Source: Limosilactobacillus rudii (lineage in GTDB: Bacteria > Bacillota > Bacilli > Lactobacillales > Lactobacillaceae). Taken from it: a stretch of 64,000 bases of DNA. The stretch lies in the NCBI RefSeq assembly GCF_014145455.1, contig NZ_JACIVB010000063.1, positions 1-64,000 of the forward strand, in the 5' to 3' direction. Below, one piece after another: positions 1-7,915 of this stretch. The stretch's first letter is position 1; the number at the start of each line of letters is the position of its first letter. The notes beneath the pieces are model-generated. The model saw only the letters and a list, made by a program, of their open reading frames with translations. It had not been told where the DNA came from and did not search any database. The position numbers and the translations under genes are program-made.

Positions 1-1031
1 GGTTCGGTTGGGATTTCCATATCATGGTTTGGCTTATCAAGCTTAACAACGGTCTCCATTAAGAACCGGCGCCCTTCCTGGATGTATTGACCAAGGGAGT
101 GCAGGTCGGTGGTAAAGTTAGCTGAGGATGGGTAGATCCCCTTTTGGTCCTTCCCTTCTGATTCACCGGCTAACTGCTTCCACCATTCGGCAAACATCCG
201 CATGTTCGGCTCGTAGTTTTCCAATAATTCGGTTTCATAGCCCTTACGGTAAAGAATGTTCCGGTAAGCAGCGTATTGGTAGGCTTCATTCTTACTTAAG
301 TCCGGATCAACATAATCCTTTTCTGCTTGGGCAGCCCCGGCCATTAGCTTATCAATATCTGCACCAGAAGCAGCGATTGGCAATAACCCTACTGCGGAAA
401 GAACCGAGTAACGACCACCAACACCATCCGGAATTACAAAGGTTTCGTAACCATGAGCATCAGCCTCAGTCTTCAAAGCGCCCTTCGCTTTATCGGTGGT
501 AGCATAGATCCGCTTATTAGCTTCGGTTTCTCCGTACTTCTTAATTAAGAGGTCCTTAAAAATCCGAAAGGCGATTGACGGTTCAGTTGTGGTTCCAGAC
601 TTAGAAACAATATTAATTGAGAAGTCCTTATCACCAATCAATTGAATCAAGTCATGCACATACGTCGAACTCAAGGAATTACCGGCAAAGACAACCAATG
701 GTGCTTGCCGATCCTTCGCCTTTTGGGCTTGGTAGAAGGTATTGTGCAAGAAGTCAATTGCCATTTGGGCCCCAAGGTATGAACCACCAATCCCAATTAC
801 CACCAGGACATCCGAATCGCGTTGAATCTTAGCGGCCGCCTTTTTAATTCGGGCAAATTCTTCTTTATCATATTCTGTTGGTAAGTGGAGCCAGTCGCGA
901 AAGTCCGCTCCAGCACCTGTTCCGTTGCGTAATTCATCATTAGCAGCGTTAACCATTGCTTGCATTTCACCAAGTTCATTATCATGTACGAATTGCTTTA
1001 ATGCGCTACTGTCAAATTTAATATGTGTCAT
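1..1031 (-). CDS. pgi: Glucose-6-phosphate isomerase, N-terminal part (cut by window edge)
   Basis: Cytosolic enzyme that interconverts glucose-6-phosphate and fructose-6-phosphate. The visible 343 codons run from the ATG at 1031 (protein begins [12 protein letters not shown]) to the window edge. They contain the SIS-type core seen in bacterial Pgi: a GIGGSYLGA segment, the phosphate-binding [10 protein letters not shown] motif and a GGRYSVLS stretch. The C-terminal roughly one quarter, with the catalytic histidine and lysine region, lies outside. The start is chosen because homologues begin here and a promoter sits just upstream. The gene is divergent from the acetyltransferase at 1207. Family assignment is very secure. 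Confidence 0.95.
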   Translation of the reverse strand, partial: MTHIKFDSSALKQFVHDNELGEMQAMVNAANDELRNGTGAGADFRDWLHLPTEYDKEEFARIKKAAAKIQRDSDVLVVIGIGGSYLGAQMAIDFLHNTFYQAQKAKDRQAPLVVFAGNSLSSTYVHDLIQLIGDKDFSINIVSKSGTTTEPSIAFRIFKDLLIKKYGETEANKRIYATTDKAKGALKTEADAHGYETFVIPDGVGGRYSVLSAVGLLPIAASGADIDKLMAGAAQAEKDYVDPDLSKNEAYQYAAYRNILYRKGYETELLENYEPNMRMFAEWWKQLAGESEGKDQKGIYPSSANFTTDLHSLGQYIQEGRRFLMETVVKLDKPNHDMEIPTE

Positions 1032-1071
1032 TCCAATAGCTTCTTTCTTTTTTTATTTTTTAGACATTTAA

Positions 1072-1100
1072 ATGATAGCGAATAATGTAGTCGGTTTCAA
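1072..1100 (-). promoter_or_regulatory. Promoter of pgi
   Basis: On the minus strand a -35 TTGAAA (1095-1100) and -10 TATCAT (1072-1077) are separated by exactly 17 bases, about 40 bases before the pgi start codon. Seen in sequence; activity not tested. Confidence 0.6.
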
Positions 1101-1206
1101 TTAGAAGTACGAATTTTTTCGTAATATCTAAAATTGACATCTCTCATCCGGTTAATCATAATAAAAACAAGTATCCGCTTATAAAAATACAAGGAGGTCC
1201 AAAAAT

Positions 1207-1821
1207 ATGGAGCAAAATACACAAAATATGCTTGCTGGAAGACCATACCGTCCAGGAACAGCTGAATTAAATAAATTTTCTCGACTCGCTCATCGTTTTT
1301 CACGTGATTATAACTTAACGGCTGATGAAGATACTATTGAGCGTGAAATGATCCTTGATAAACTTTTTCCAAGCCACGATGATGGTATTTATCTTCAGGG
1401 ACCTATTCACATCGATTACGGACGCTTCACCAAAATAGGAAAAAACTTCTACGCTAATTTCAATTTCACCATCCTCGATACCTGTCCTGTAACAATCGGT
1501 GATAATGTAATGTGCGGACCCAATGTCTCCATCATTACTGCAATGCACCCGCTCATGTATCAGCAACGCAATATTCGCCAACAAGAAGATGGTACTTTTG
1601 ACGATGTGGAATACGGCAAACCAGTAACAATCGGTGATAACTGCTGGCTTGCTAGTAACGTTACAGTCTGTCCGGGTGTGACAATTGGCAATGGCTGTGT
1701 AATTGGTGCCGGAACGGTTGTAACTAAAGATATTCCTGATAATTCTCTTGTTCTAGGGGTTCCAGGAAAAGTAGTCCGTAAAATAACAGAAAGCGACCGG
1801 TTAACTAACTATCCGTACTAA
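1207..1821 (+). CDS. Maltose/galactoside O-acetyltransferase family protein (hexapeptide repeat)
   Basis: 204-residue left-handed beta-helix acetyltransferase of the LacA/Maa/NodL group, which transfers acetyl from acetyl-CoA to a sugar hydroxyl in the cytosol. The N-terminal 60 residues form the Mac domain (ILDKLFP region), followed by a GPIHIDYGRFTKIG segment. Hexapeptide repeats follow (VTIGDNVMCGPNVSI, VTIGDNCWLASNVTV, VTIGNGCVIGAGTVV), and the protein ends with the VPGKVVRKI capping motif. A catalytic-type histidine lies in TAMHPL. Length is normal for the family (about 185-205). AGGAGG precedes the ATG by about 9 bases. It stands alone and is divergent from pgi. The true acceptor sugar is unknown. 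Confidence 0.88.
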   Translation: MEQNTQNMLAGRPYRPGTAELNKFSRLAHRFSRDYNLTADEDTIEREMILDKLFPSHDDGIYLQGPIHIDYGRFTKIGKNFYANFNFTILDTCPVTIGDNVMCGPNVSIITAMHPLMYQQRNIRQQEDGTFDDVEYGKPVTIGDNCWLASNVTVCPGVTIGNGCVIGAGTVVTKDIPDNSLVLGVPGKVVRKITESDRLTNYPY

Positions 1822-1853
1822 AAAAAGAAGCTGCTTTTGCAACTTCTTTTTTT
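1821..1853. terminator. Bidirectional terminator between acetyltransferase and sugar uptake gene
   Basis: AAGAAG and CTTCTT arms with A- and T-runs on both sides separate two convergent genes. Confidence 0.7.
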
Positions 1854-1864
1854 AGTACTTTTTT

Positions 1865-2725
1865 TTATGCAAAAATTGTTAAGATGCTTCCGGCAACAAT
1901 AAAGATAATACCAGCAATTGTAAATGACATTTCGCGGCGAGTCTTGTGTTCATGAAGAATAAGCACACCACCAATTGTCGCAATAATAACATTCATCTGG
2001 GTAAAGACAAAGGCAACATTAATACCGAGAGCCCGGCCAGCAAAGATATATGCTAAAGCAGCAATTCCCCATGAAATACCACCCCAAATATTAAGGTATT
2101 GTTTCTTTTGTTTAAAGGAATTAATATTTCCAGAGCAAATTGCATAGATGACAGATCCAAGTAAAATTCCTAACATTTCAGGAAGAAAAATTCCCAATGA
2201 ACTATCATTAGCAATCATTGGCATCTTAGGGAAGGCTGAGTATACCCAGTAACCAATCGTTGTAATAAGAAGGAAAAAGAAGTTTTGAACAGTAATTTTC
2301 TTTCCTGAACTTTTATCAGAAACAGAGGTCATTAGCGCTCCCACAATAACAATTGCAAGTGCGATAAATCCAATAGTAAGAGCACGTGCCCCATGCCATT
2401 CACCAAAAATAATAACACCAATTAAGGAGTTACCGATTAATTGAAATACTGTTGATAGTGGAATAGTGTTTGAAACACCCATTCGCTTGAATGAAATAAA
2501 TTGTCCAATTTGTCCAATGGTCCATAAGGCTCCACAAAGTACAGAGAACCAAAAACCAGCTAAACTAACAGTTGGATGACCAAAAATAAAGGCAACTAAA
2601 CCGACGATTGTAGCACCGGCTCCGATACCAAACATTTGGTTAATTGTTGAACCACCAATCTTACCAGTAATTAGTGGCATAATTCCCCAACCAATTGCAG
2701 GGATTAAAGCAAGTAAGTAATTCAT
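1865..2725 (-). CDS. GRP-family sugar uptake protein (GlcU/RbsU type)
   Basis: 286-residue polytopic membrane protein with about ten hydrophobic helices in two DMT-like halves. It matches the glucose/ribose porter family (GlcU, RbsU) by its N-terminus (LLALIPAIGWGIMPLITGKIGG) and by the conserved QIGQFISFKRMGVSN and TVFQLIGNSLIGV segments. These carriers are thought to import sugars with protons. The start is ATG 2725, with AGGAGAG upstream. A cre-like operator overlaps the promoter region at 2783-2796, so carbon catabolite repression is likely. Whether the substrate is glucose or ribose cannot be read from sequence; the ribose kinase operon lies 13 kb away. Confidence 0.85.
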   Translation of the reverse strand: MNYLLALIPAIGWGIMPLITGKIGGSTINQMFGIGAGATIVGLVAFIFGHPTVSLAGFWFSVLCGALWTIGQIGQFISFKRMGVSNTIPLSTVFQLIGNSLIGVIIFGEWHGARALTIGFIALAIVIVGALMTSVSDKSSGKKITVQNFFFLLITTIGYWVYSAFPKMPMIANDSSLGIFLPEMLGILLGSVIYAICSGNINSFKQKKQYLNIWGGISWGIAALAYIFAGRALGINVAFVFTQMNVIIATIGGVLILHEHKTRREMSFTIAGIIFIVAGSILTIFA

Positions 2726-2782
2726 AAAAATTCTCTCCTATCAATCCGTAATATATGATTACGAGATATTATATTATCACAA

Positions 2783-2796
2783 GGTAAACGCTTACA
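2783..2796 (-). promoter_or_regulatory. cre-like operator (CcpA) upstream of sugar uptake gene
   Basis: On the minus strand TGTAAGCGTTTACC matches 13 of 14 positions of the cre consensus TGWAANCGNTNWCA. It lies over the probable -35 area, upstream of a TATAAT at about 2770, which is a repressing position. Confidence 0.65.
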
Positions 2797-2847
2797 CAAG
2801 CGCTTTCTTTAAATTTCTTAAAATAAAAAATTGGTCTATAAAATTTA

Positions 2848-2878
2848 AAAACGCTTTAACAACAAGGTTAAAACGTTT
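2848..2878 (-). terminator. Terminator of the two-component operon
   Basis: Minus-strand stem AAACGTTTTAAC / GTTAAAGCGTTT, followed by TTTAAATTTTAT, 17 bases after the histidine kinase stop codon. Confidence 0.65.
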
Positions 2879-2894
2879 AATGTAAATAATTGGC

Positions 2895-4382
2895 TTACTT
2901 TTTATCGTTATTATTTGTTTGCTGACTATTATGTGGCGCATAATCACGATCTGGGAAGAAGATTGTAAAAGTAGTTCCTTTTCCATAGGTACTTTTTACA
3001 TCAATCTTTCCACCATGAAGAAGGACTAACTGATGAACAATCGCTAAACCTAATCCTGATTCACCATATTTTGTATTCATTCGTGACCGGTCAGCTTTAT
3101 AATAACGTTCCCAAATGTTATCAAGCTGTTCAGGTGTCATCCCGATACCATTATCCTCTATTTGGAACTGACTTCCCTTCTCAACACGCTTACCACGGAT
3201 ACTGATTAATCCGTTGTCCGTAAACTGAATCGCATTTTGGATAATATTAAACATAATTTGCACGAAACGGTCATAATCTGCATAAACTCTTAAATTGCGA
3301 GCCACATCTAATTTAAGAATATCGTGTTTTTCTTTGGCCTTTTTTGCTAACTGTTCCCGTAAGTTTTCAAGAACTGCTGAAGCATCAAATACTTTCCGCT
3401 CCATCGCGATTTGGTTCGTGCGAATCTTTTCATAATCAAGATTATCATTGACAAGGCGGATTAAACGCCGGGTATCATTTTGCATTAGCTGGATACTATG
3501 TTTCTTGTCCTCTTCAGGAATGGCATCATATTGTAACCCTTCCAGGATCCCATTAATTGTCGTTAACGGAGTACGCATTTCGTGGGCCGCATCTGCCATA
3601 AACTGTCGCCGCCGTTCTTCTTGCCGGCGGATCTCCTGCTGTGATTCTCGAAGCGAAGTCGTCATTTGATTAAAACTACGGCCTAAATCAGCAACTTCAT
3701 CACGACCACTATCGTTTACCTCGACATTATAATTACCACGCGCAATTTGGTGCGTTGCCATTCGAAGACTATCAATTCGCTTTGTAATCGACCGTGCTAA
3801 GAAATAACTAACCGCCAATGTTATTAAACTGGCTGCCAGCAATGCCATAATCAAATTGAGCTTAATTTGACGCATATTTTGTTCAATTGTTGACACAAAA
3901 GTTGCAATTGATACTACTGCAATCATCTTTCCCTTGTAAAAATATGGTCGTGAAACTTCTGTCATCCGTGGCGAAGTACTATTAGAAACTCTCGTGTTAA
4001 TTTTGGGAGTGATTAATTTGGTATAAACTGTTTCTCCCTTTTTTAGTTTTTGCCAATCATTGCGACTCATATTAGGTGCGAAACCATTACTTGCAAAAAT
4101 TTTGCGATGAGTTGTGTCATAAATAGCAAAGTGAACATTTTGGCGGGTTAACAGATTAGCATTGCTATTTAGAGATTCAGTTGCAAAACCTTCAAAGCTT
4201 TGTGTTGCCATATTATAACGAATAGAATCTTGAATTAGACTATCAGAATAGCTTTTCAGTTGCTGCCACGTATTGTGGTACAAAGTATTATTAGTAACGT
4301 TAATAAACGAGATACTAACAATAATCATCAATGTTACGATGATAGCAAAAAACGATAGCATCAACCGGTACATTAATTTCAT
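2895..4382 (-). CDS. Two-component sensor histidine kinase
   Basis: 495-residue membrane kinase. It has TM1 at about residues 6-28, an extracytoplasmic sensor region of about 140 residues, and TM2 at about 172-195. HAMP follows (about 195-247), then HisKA with phospho-acceptor His in AAHEMRTPL, then HATPase_c with the N box NIIQNAIQFTD, G1 DNGIGM and G2 ESGLGLAI. All key residues are present. It is co-transcribed with the response regulator, whose stop codon shares one base with this ATG. It resembles OmpR-partner kinases of the Ark/Arl/Cia kind, but I cannot name the system or the stimulus. Confidence 0.9.
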   Translation of the reverse strand: MKLMYRLMLSFFAIIVTLMIIVSISFINVTNNTLYHNTWQQLKSYSDSLIQDSIRYNMATQSFEGFATESLNSNANLLTRQNVHFAIYDTTHRKIFASNGFAPNMSRNDWQKLKKGETVYTKLITPKINTRVSNSTSPRMTEVSRPYFYKGKMIAVVSIATFVSTIEQNMRQIKLNLIMALLAASLITLAVSYFLARSITKRIDSLRMATHQIARGNYNVEVNDSGRDEVADLGRSFNQMTTSLRESQQEIRRQEERRRQFMADAAHEMRTPLTTINGILEGLQYDAIPEEDKKHSIQLMQNDTRRLIRLVNDNLDYEKIRTNQIAMERKVFDASAVLENLREQLAKKAKEKHDILKLDVARNLRVYADYDRFVQIMFNIIQNAIQFTDNGLISIRGKRVEKGSQFQIEDNGIGMTPEQLDNIWERYYKADRSRMNTKYGESGLGLAIVHQLVLLHGGKIDVKSTYGKGTTFTIFFPDRDYAPHNSQQTNNNDKK

Positions 4383-5101
4383 CAGTCATTACCTTCGTCA
4401 TCAAATTTATAACCAACACCCCAGACTGTCTTAATTACTTGCGGACCAATATCTTCTAACTTTTGCCGCAGCTTTTTAATATGAGCATCAACCGTCCGCT
4501 CATCACCATAGTATTCATAATCCCATACTAACTGAAGAAGTTGCGACCGTGTAAATACCTGTCGCGGTTTTGAAGCCAGAGTCTTTAATAGATCGAATTC
4601 TTTAGGCGTTAAATCATTTACTAACTTATCATATAGGAAAACTTCGCGGGTCTTAGTATTCATCTTAAAGTGCTTAGTCTGAATATCAAAAGTTTCGTCG
4701 TTATCATCATCTTGAACTTTTTCAAACTTATTTAAATGTGTTCGTCGGTACAATGCTTTAATACGTGCAATCAATGTAATAGTGCTAAATGGCTTTGTTA
4801 CATAATCATCTGCACCAATTTCTAGGCCGAGTACTTGGTCACTTTCTGTATCACGTGCAGTAAGCATAATCAACGGAACCGTTGGCGATACCCGTCGAAT
4901 ATCAGCAGCGACCTGCATCCCATCTTTTTTCGGTAAATTTAAATCAAGCAAAATTATATCCCATTTGTTAGGGTCAGCGTTAAATTTTTCTTCTGCCTCC
5001 ACACCATCGTAGGCAAACTCATATTGCCATTTTTCTTTTTTAAAGAACATTGCCATCATTTCACAAACAGAATGGTTATCCTCAATCATTAATATTTGCA
5101 T
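4382..5101 (-). CDS. OmpR-family response regulator
   Basis: 239-residue DNA-binding regulator. The receiver domain (about 1-120) has acidic residues EDN near the start, the phospho-acceptor Asp in LLDLNLPKKDG, a conserved T in MLTARD and a K in VTKPF. The C-terminal winged helix (about 140-235) carries LTPKEFDLL, the recognition part RTVDAHIKKLRQKL and the closing VWGVGYKF. An acidic linker (DDDNDE) separates them. It is the first gene of a two-gene operon with the kinase at 2895. Target genes are unknown. Confidence 0.92.
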   Translation of the reverse strand: MQILMIEDNHSVCEMMAMFFKKEKWQYEFAYDGVEAEEKFNADPNKWDIILLDLNLPKKDGMQVAADIRRVSPTVPLIMLTARDTESDQVLGLEIGADDYVTKPFSTITLIARIKALYRRTHLNKFEKVQDDDNDETFDIQTKHFKMNTKTREVFLYDKLVNDLTPKEFDLLKTLASKPRQVFTRSQLLQLVWDYEYYGDERTVDAHIKKLRQKLEDIGPQVIKTVWGVGYKFDDEGND

Positions 5102-5187
5102 TTAATTCATTCCTTTATCTAATCATTAACTCTCTATTTTCCTAATTCTAACACAAGTTCTTGAAATTAAAGCTAATAGCCACTAAT

Positions 5188-5216
5188 AAAAAAACTGCCA
5201 CATACCTGTGACAGTT
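5188..5216 (-). terminator. Terminator of tmRNA
   Basis: Minus-strand stem AACTGTCACA / TGTGGCAGTT with a four-base loop, followed by a T-run, about 20 bases after the tmRNA 3' end. Confidence 0.8.
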
Positions 5217-5234
5217 ACTGTAGGCAATTAGCAA

Positions 5235-5606
5235 TGGAGATGACGGGAGTCGAACCCGTGTCCAAGCATATCGCCATTTCAACCTCTACGTTCATATCTC
5301 AACTATTTAGACTTTACTAACCAAAACGCCGTTGATCAGGGCAACCATGATTAGCTAGCTTGATTAAACTCTTCTTACTACTTCAAGCGGGAGTAGTAAG
5401 CGTAGTCCACTACTTATAAAACCCATTACCGCATCATGGACGAACCCGGAATGGATCTACGCGCGCTACTTGTTAGGCAGCGTATGCGTATGCGTTTGAA
5501 TTATTGTTTGCAGTTATAATTTAAAACTGAGCGTTTTTACGAAGACGCAACCTTCGAAACGCAGTTGAAACTCGACCTATACCTGTCGAATCCATAAAAC
5601 ATCCCC
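5235..5606 (-). ncRNA. ssrA: Transfer-messenger RNA (tmRNA)
   Basis: About 372-nt tmRNA that rescues stalled ribosomes together with SmpB (gene at 24624). The 5' end GGGGATG pairs with CATCTCC before the discriminator base at 5235. The 3' side holds the tRNA-like T-arm (GGGTTCGACTCCC), and the 5' side has the GGATTCGACAGG consensus. The tag reading frame decodes (A)NNNSNAYAYAA and then TAA. CCA is not encoded. A TATAAT lies upstream at about 5626. The 5' and 3' ends are set from the acceptor pairing. Confidence 0.95.
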
Positions 5607-5648
5607 ATAATGAAGTAAATATATTATAACATATTTAGTTAAAAAGAA

Positions 5649-5682
5649 AAGCCGGAAAGGCATCAATATGTCTCTTCCGACT
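5649..5682 (-). terminator. Terminator of apf
   Basis: Minus-strand stem AGTCGGAAGAG / CTTTCCGGCTT followed by TTTCTTTTT, 18 bases after the apf stop codon. Confidence 0.75.
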
Positions 5683-5699
5683 CAAAGTCAAATTTAATT

Positions 5700-6317
5700 T
5701 TAGTACCAACCATTTGCTTGCCAGAATTGTTGAGCAGCAGTCCATGAACCATAACGACTTGCTACGTACTGGTCTGCAACCCGTTCTTGGTTTGCTGGAG
5801 AGTAATCACCATTGAGGTATGATGCTGATAATTGGTATTTACCAACATATTGACCATTAGTAGCACCGTAGTTACCACCAGATTCACGACCAGCAATCCA
5901 TGCCTTAGCAGCAGCTTCTGAACCAGAAGCATTTGAAGTATAGTTTTGGTTAGCTTGGTTTTGTGTTTGTTGTGATTGTGCTTGAGTAGTTTGTGTACTT
6001 TGTTGAGCCGCTTGTTGAGTATTAACATTAGCATTAGCAGCATTTTGAGCGTTGTATTCTTGAATTTCACCATCGCTCTTAATGATTAACTTTTGACCAA
6101 CAAAAATCTTGTTAATATCTTGAATATTATTCTTTTTAGCAAGGTCATTGATCATGCTGTTGTTCTTAGCAAATTTGTAAGAAATACCTGAAAGTGTGTC
6201 ACCACTTTGTACGGTGTAAATAGTGTCAGCATTAGCAGCAGTAGCCGTTGCACTAACACCTAAGGCCACTGCACCAAGAGTAGCAGATACTTTAGCAAAG
6301 TTTTTCTTAGAAATCAT
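5700..6317 (-). CDS. apf: Apf-type secreted LysM protein (aggregation-promoting factor family)
   Basis: 205-residue exported cell-surface protein. The signal peptide (about 1-31) ends ATATAANADT. A LysM domain (about 33-77, YTVQSGDTLSGISYKFAKNN) should bind peptidoglycan. A Gln/Asn/Thr/Ala-rich linker spans about 85-130. The C-terminal about 75 residues (AAKAWIAGRESGGNYGATNG ... QQFWQANGWY) are the transglycosylase-like module typical of lactobacillus Apf proteins. The glutamate in RESGG is the likely catalytic position. The gene is monocistronic with its own terminator and a perfect palindrome upstream. Reported Apf roles are in cell shape and envelope; enzymatic activity is inferred. Confidence 0.9.
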   Translation of the reverse strand: MISKKNFAKVSATLGAVALGVSATATAANADTIYTVQSGDTLSGISYKFAKNNSMINDLAKKNNIQDINKIFVGQKLIIKSDGEIQEYNAQNAANANVNTQQAAQQSTQTTQAQSQQTQNQANQNYTSNASGSEAAAKAWIAGRESGGNYGATNGQYVGKYQLSASYLNGDYSPANQERVADQYVASRYGSWTAAQQFWQANGWY

Positions 6318-6398
6318 AAATTAAACAACCATCCTTTATTATTTAGCAAATTATCTTTTCCGTTTCAACACCTTATATACTACACTCTAAATATTACT

Positions 6399-6413
6399 AT
6401 GCTGTAACAGCAT
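6399..6413. promoter_or_regulatory. Perfect palindrome, candidate operator of apf
   Basis: ATGCTGT-A-ACAGCAT, a perfect 7-1-7 inverted repeat about 85 bases before the apf start. The binding protein is unknown. Confidence 0.4.
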
Positions 6414-6556
6414 CATTTCTATTTACTACTCTCCGTTTGGTTTTTGTAATATTTTGTAATATAAAATGTCAAGGATTTAGTTTGTGAATTAGTAAAGCGT
6501 TGGGCCCGTTACGGTTTCGGTTTACTTAACTTTTGCGATAATTTCTGCAAAATATG

Positions 6557-6617
6557 AATAAAAAAAGGAAAATTTTTCGCAAAAACTTCATAATTGCTTC
6601 AAATTTCCCTTTTATTT
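6557..6617. terminator. AT-rich hairpin, probable terminator of the HAD gene
   Basis: Arms AAAGGAAAATTT-like and AAATTTCCCTTTT flank a loop of about 25 bases. It lies just downstream of the phosphatase stop on the minus strand. Confidence 0.45.
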
Positions 6618-6638
6618 TATGCTTTATAACAATCTTTA

Positions 6639-7445
6639 TTACAAAAGTGTTGCAAAATAACGCTCACAATACTTGGCAACCCCATCATTATCATTAGTAT
6701 CTGTGATTGCAGTTGCGGCAGCCTTAACATTTGGCAACCCATTTTCCATCACAATACCTTGCACCGCTGCTTCTATCATTTCGAGGTCATTATCCGCATC
6801 CCCAAATGCCATTAAATTACTAAAGTCCTCATTAAAGTGGTCTAATAATGCTTTTAGTCCAACCGCCTTATTTAAGTTCTTGGGCAAAAATTCCATAATC
6901 ATTGGTTGCGATTGAACAGCATGATAATGTGCTTTAAGATCAGCCGGTAGCTTGGCAATAATTGGCGATAATTCGGCTGGCTCGATTGCCATTACTGCCT
7001 TACTATATATTGTTTCCGGCAAATCATGCATAGCTAAATTATTAAATTCAATATTTTTTAAAACTGTCCGGTATATAGAGCCTGGATAATCATTTAACTC
7101 ATATACCCGTTCAAAATCAAGAACATTTAATGGTATTTTCTCATTATTCACATATTCAAATAATGGTTTTAAGTCTGCCTTTTTCATTCCCAACTCGAAA
7201 AGGTGTTCACGGGATGTATTATTAATAACTAATCCTCCATTAAACGTAATCGTATAATCATCTGGCTTAGTTAATCCCAATTGTTCAATGTATGGCCAGA
7301 TTGCATTAATCGGCCGCCCTGTACACAAAACAACTCGTATTCCCTGTTCATGTAACTGCTTAAGGATTACTTCGTTTCGTTTACTAATCTCTTTATTACT
7401 ATTTAGTAAAGTATTATCAAGATCTAGAGCAATCATTTTAATCAT
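6639..7445 (-). CDS. Cof-type HAD-IIB sugar-phosphatase-like hydrolase
   Basis: 268-residue cytosolic HAD phosphatase. Motif I is DLDNTLL (nucleophile and acid/base Asp), motif II is in VLCTGRP, and motif III/IV is GDADNDLEMIE. The large C2B cap lies between. The ATG at 7445 (MIKMIALDLDNT) is chosen over an upstream in-frame start, because homologues begin right before motif I and GAGAG lies upstream. The start overlaps the end of the MarR gene by a few bases, so the two are translationally coupled. The physiological substrate of Cof/YidA-type enzymes varies and is not deducible here. Confidence 0.88.
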   Translation of the reverse strand: MIKMIALDLDNTLLNSNKEISKRNEVILKQLHEQGIRVVLCTGRPINAIWPYIEQLGLTKPDDYTITFNGGLVINNTSREHLFELGMKKADLKPLFEYVNNEKIPLNVLDFERVYELNDYPGSIYRTVLKNIEFNNLAMHDLPETIYSKAVMAIEPAELSPIIAKLPADLKAHYHAVQSQPMIMEFLPKNLNKAVGLKALLDHFNEDFSNLMAFGDADNDLEMIEAAVQGIVMENGLPNVKAAATAITDTNDNDGVAKYCERYFATLL

Positions 7446-7905
7446 TATCTCGTTCTCTCTTTCTAATTTTTCCTTGAATAATTTGCTGATTAAAGTCTTC
7501 AAATAACGTCAAAAACTGATCAGCCCGATCCTTACCATAAATCTGAACCCACTTTGAAAAGCGCTGGGTTATTTTTTGCCAAATCTTTGTTTCAACCGCT
7601 ACCCCTTTTGCTGTTGCGATTAAAAACATCCGGCGGCGATCTGCTGGATCTGCCTTTTGTTCAACATACGCTTGGCGAAAAAGAATTTTAAGCTGCCGTG
7701 AAACAGCACTCCTTGTTACCTGTCGCTGTTCAGCAATATCCATCAGTTTAATGTTGGGGTGGCTAATAATCATCCGTAAAATTAGAAATTGTTCAAAAGA
7801 CAGGTTATACTCACTCGCTGGTTCCGAAATAAAGCTTTCTAATCCTTTTAGGCCCGTTAAATATATATTAATTGCCTTATCTAATAATTGATCTTCAGTT
7901 GCCAT
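7438..7905 (-). CDS. MarR-family transcriptional regulator
   Basis: 155-residue winged-helix dimeric regulator. Helices 1-2 are in the first 40 residues, the HTH is at about 50-85 (DIAEQRQVTRSAVSRQLKIL), and the wing contains DPADRRRMFL, the usual MarR DxRxR turn. It sits between the OatA-like gene (10 bases upstream) and the HAD hydrolase (overlapping), so it probably belongs to one operon. The ligand and targets are unknown. No cysteine redox switch is evident. Confidence 0.88.
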   Translation of the reverse strand: MATEDQLLDKAINIYLTGLKGLESFISEPASEYNLSFEQFLILRMIISHPNIKLMDIAEQRQVTRSAVSRQLKILFRQAYVEQKADPADRRRMFLIATAKGVAVETKIWQKITQRFSKWVQIYGKDRADQFLTLFEDFNQQIIQGKIRKRERDND

Positions 7906-7915
7906 TATTTTCCCC

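Larger units (their letters stand above)
6318..6638. other. Intergenic region upstream of apf
   Basis: About 320 AT-rich bases without a gene. It holds the apf ribosome binding site (AAAGGATGG), a perfect ATGCTGT-A-ACAGCAT palindrome (6399-6413), two TGTAAT half-sites ten bases apart at about 6445-6460, and the AT-rich hairpin ending the HAD gene. The TGTAAT pair resembles WalR boxes, but the spacing is one base short of the consensus. Confidence 0.5.

Noticed and set aside
5762-6073. 103-residue Lys/Leu-rich ORF inside apf on the same strand
   Set aside because: Frame-shifted shadow of the Gln/Asn-rich linker of apf; no RBS and low complexity.
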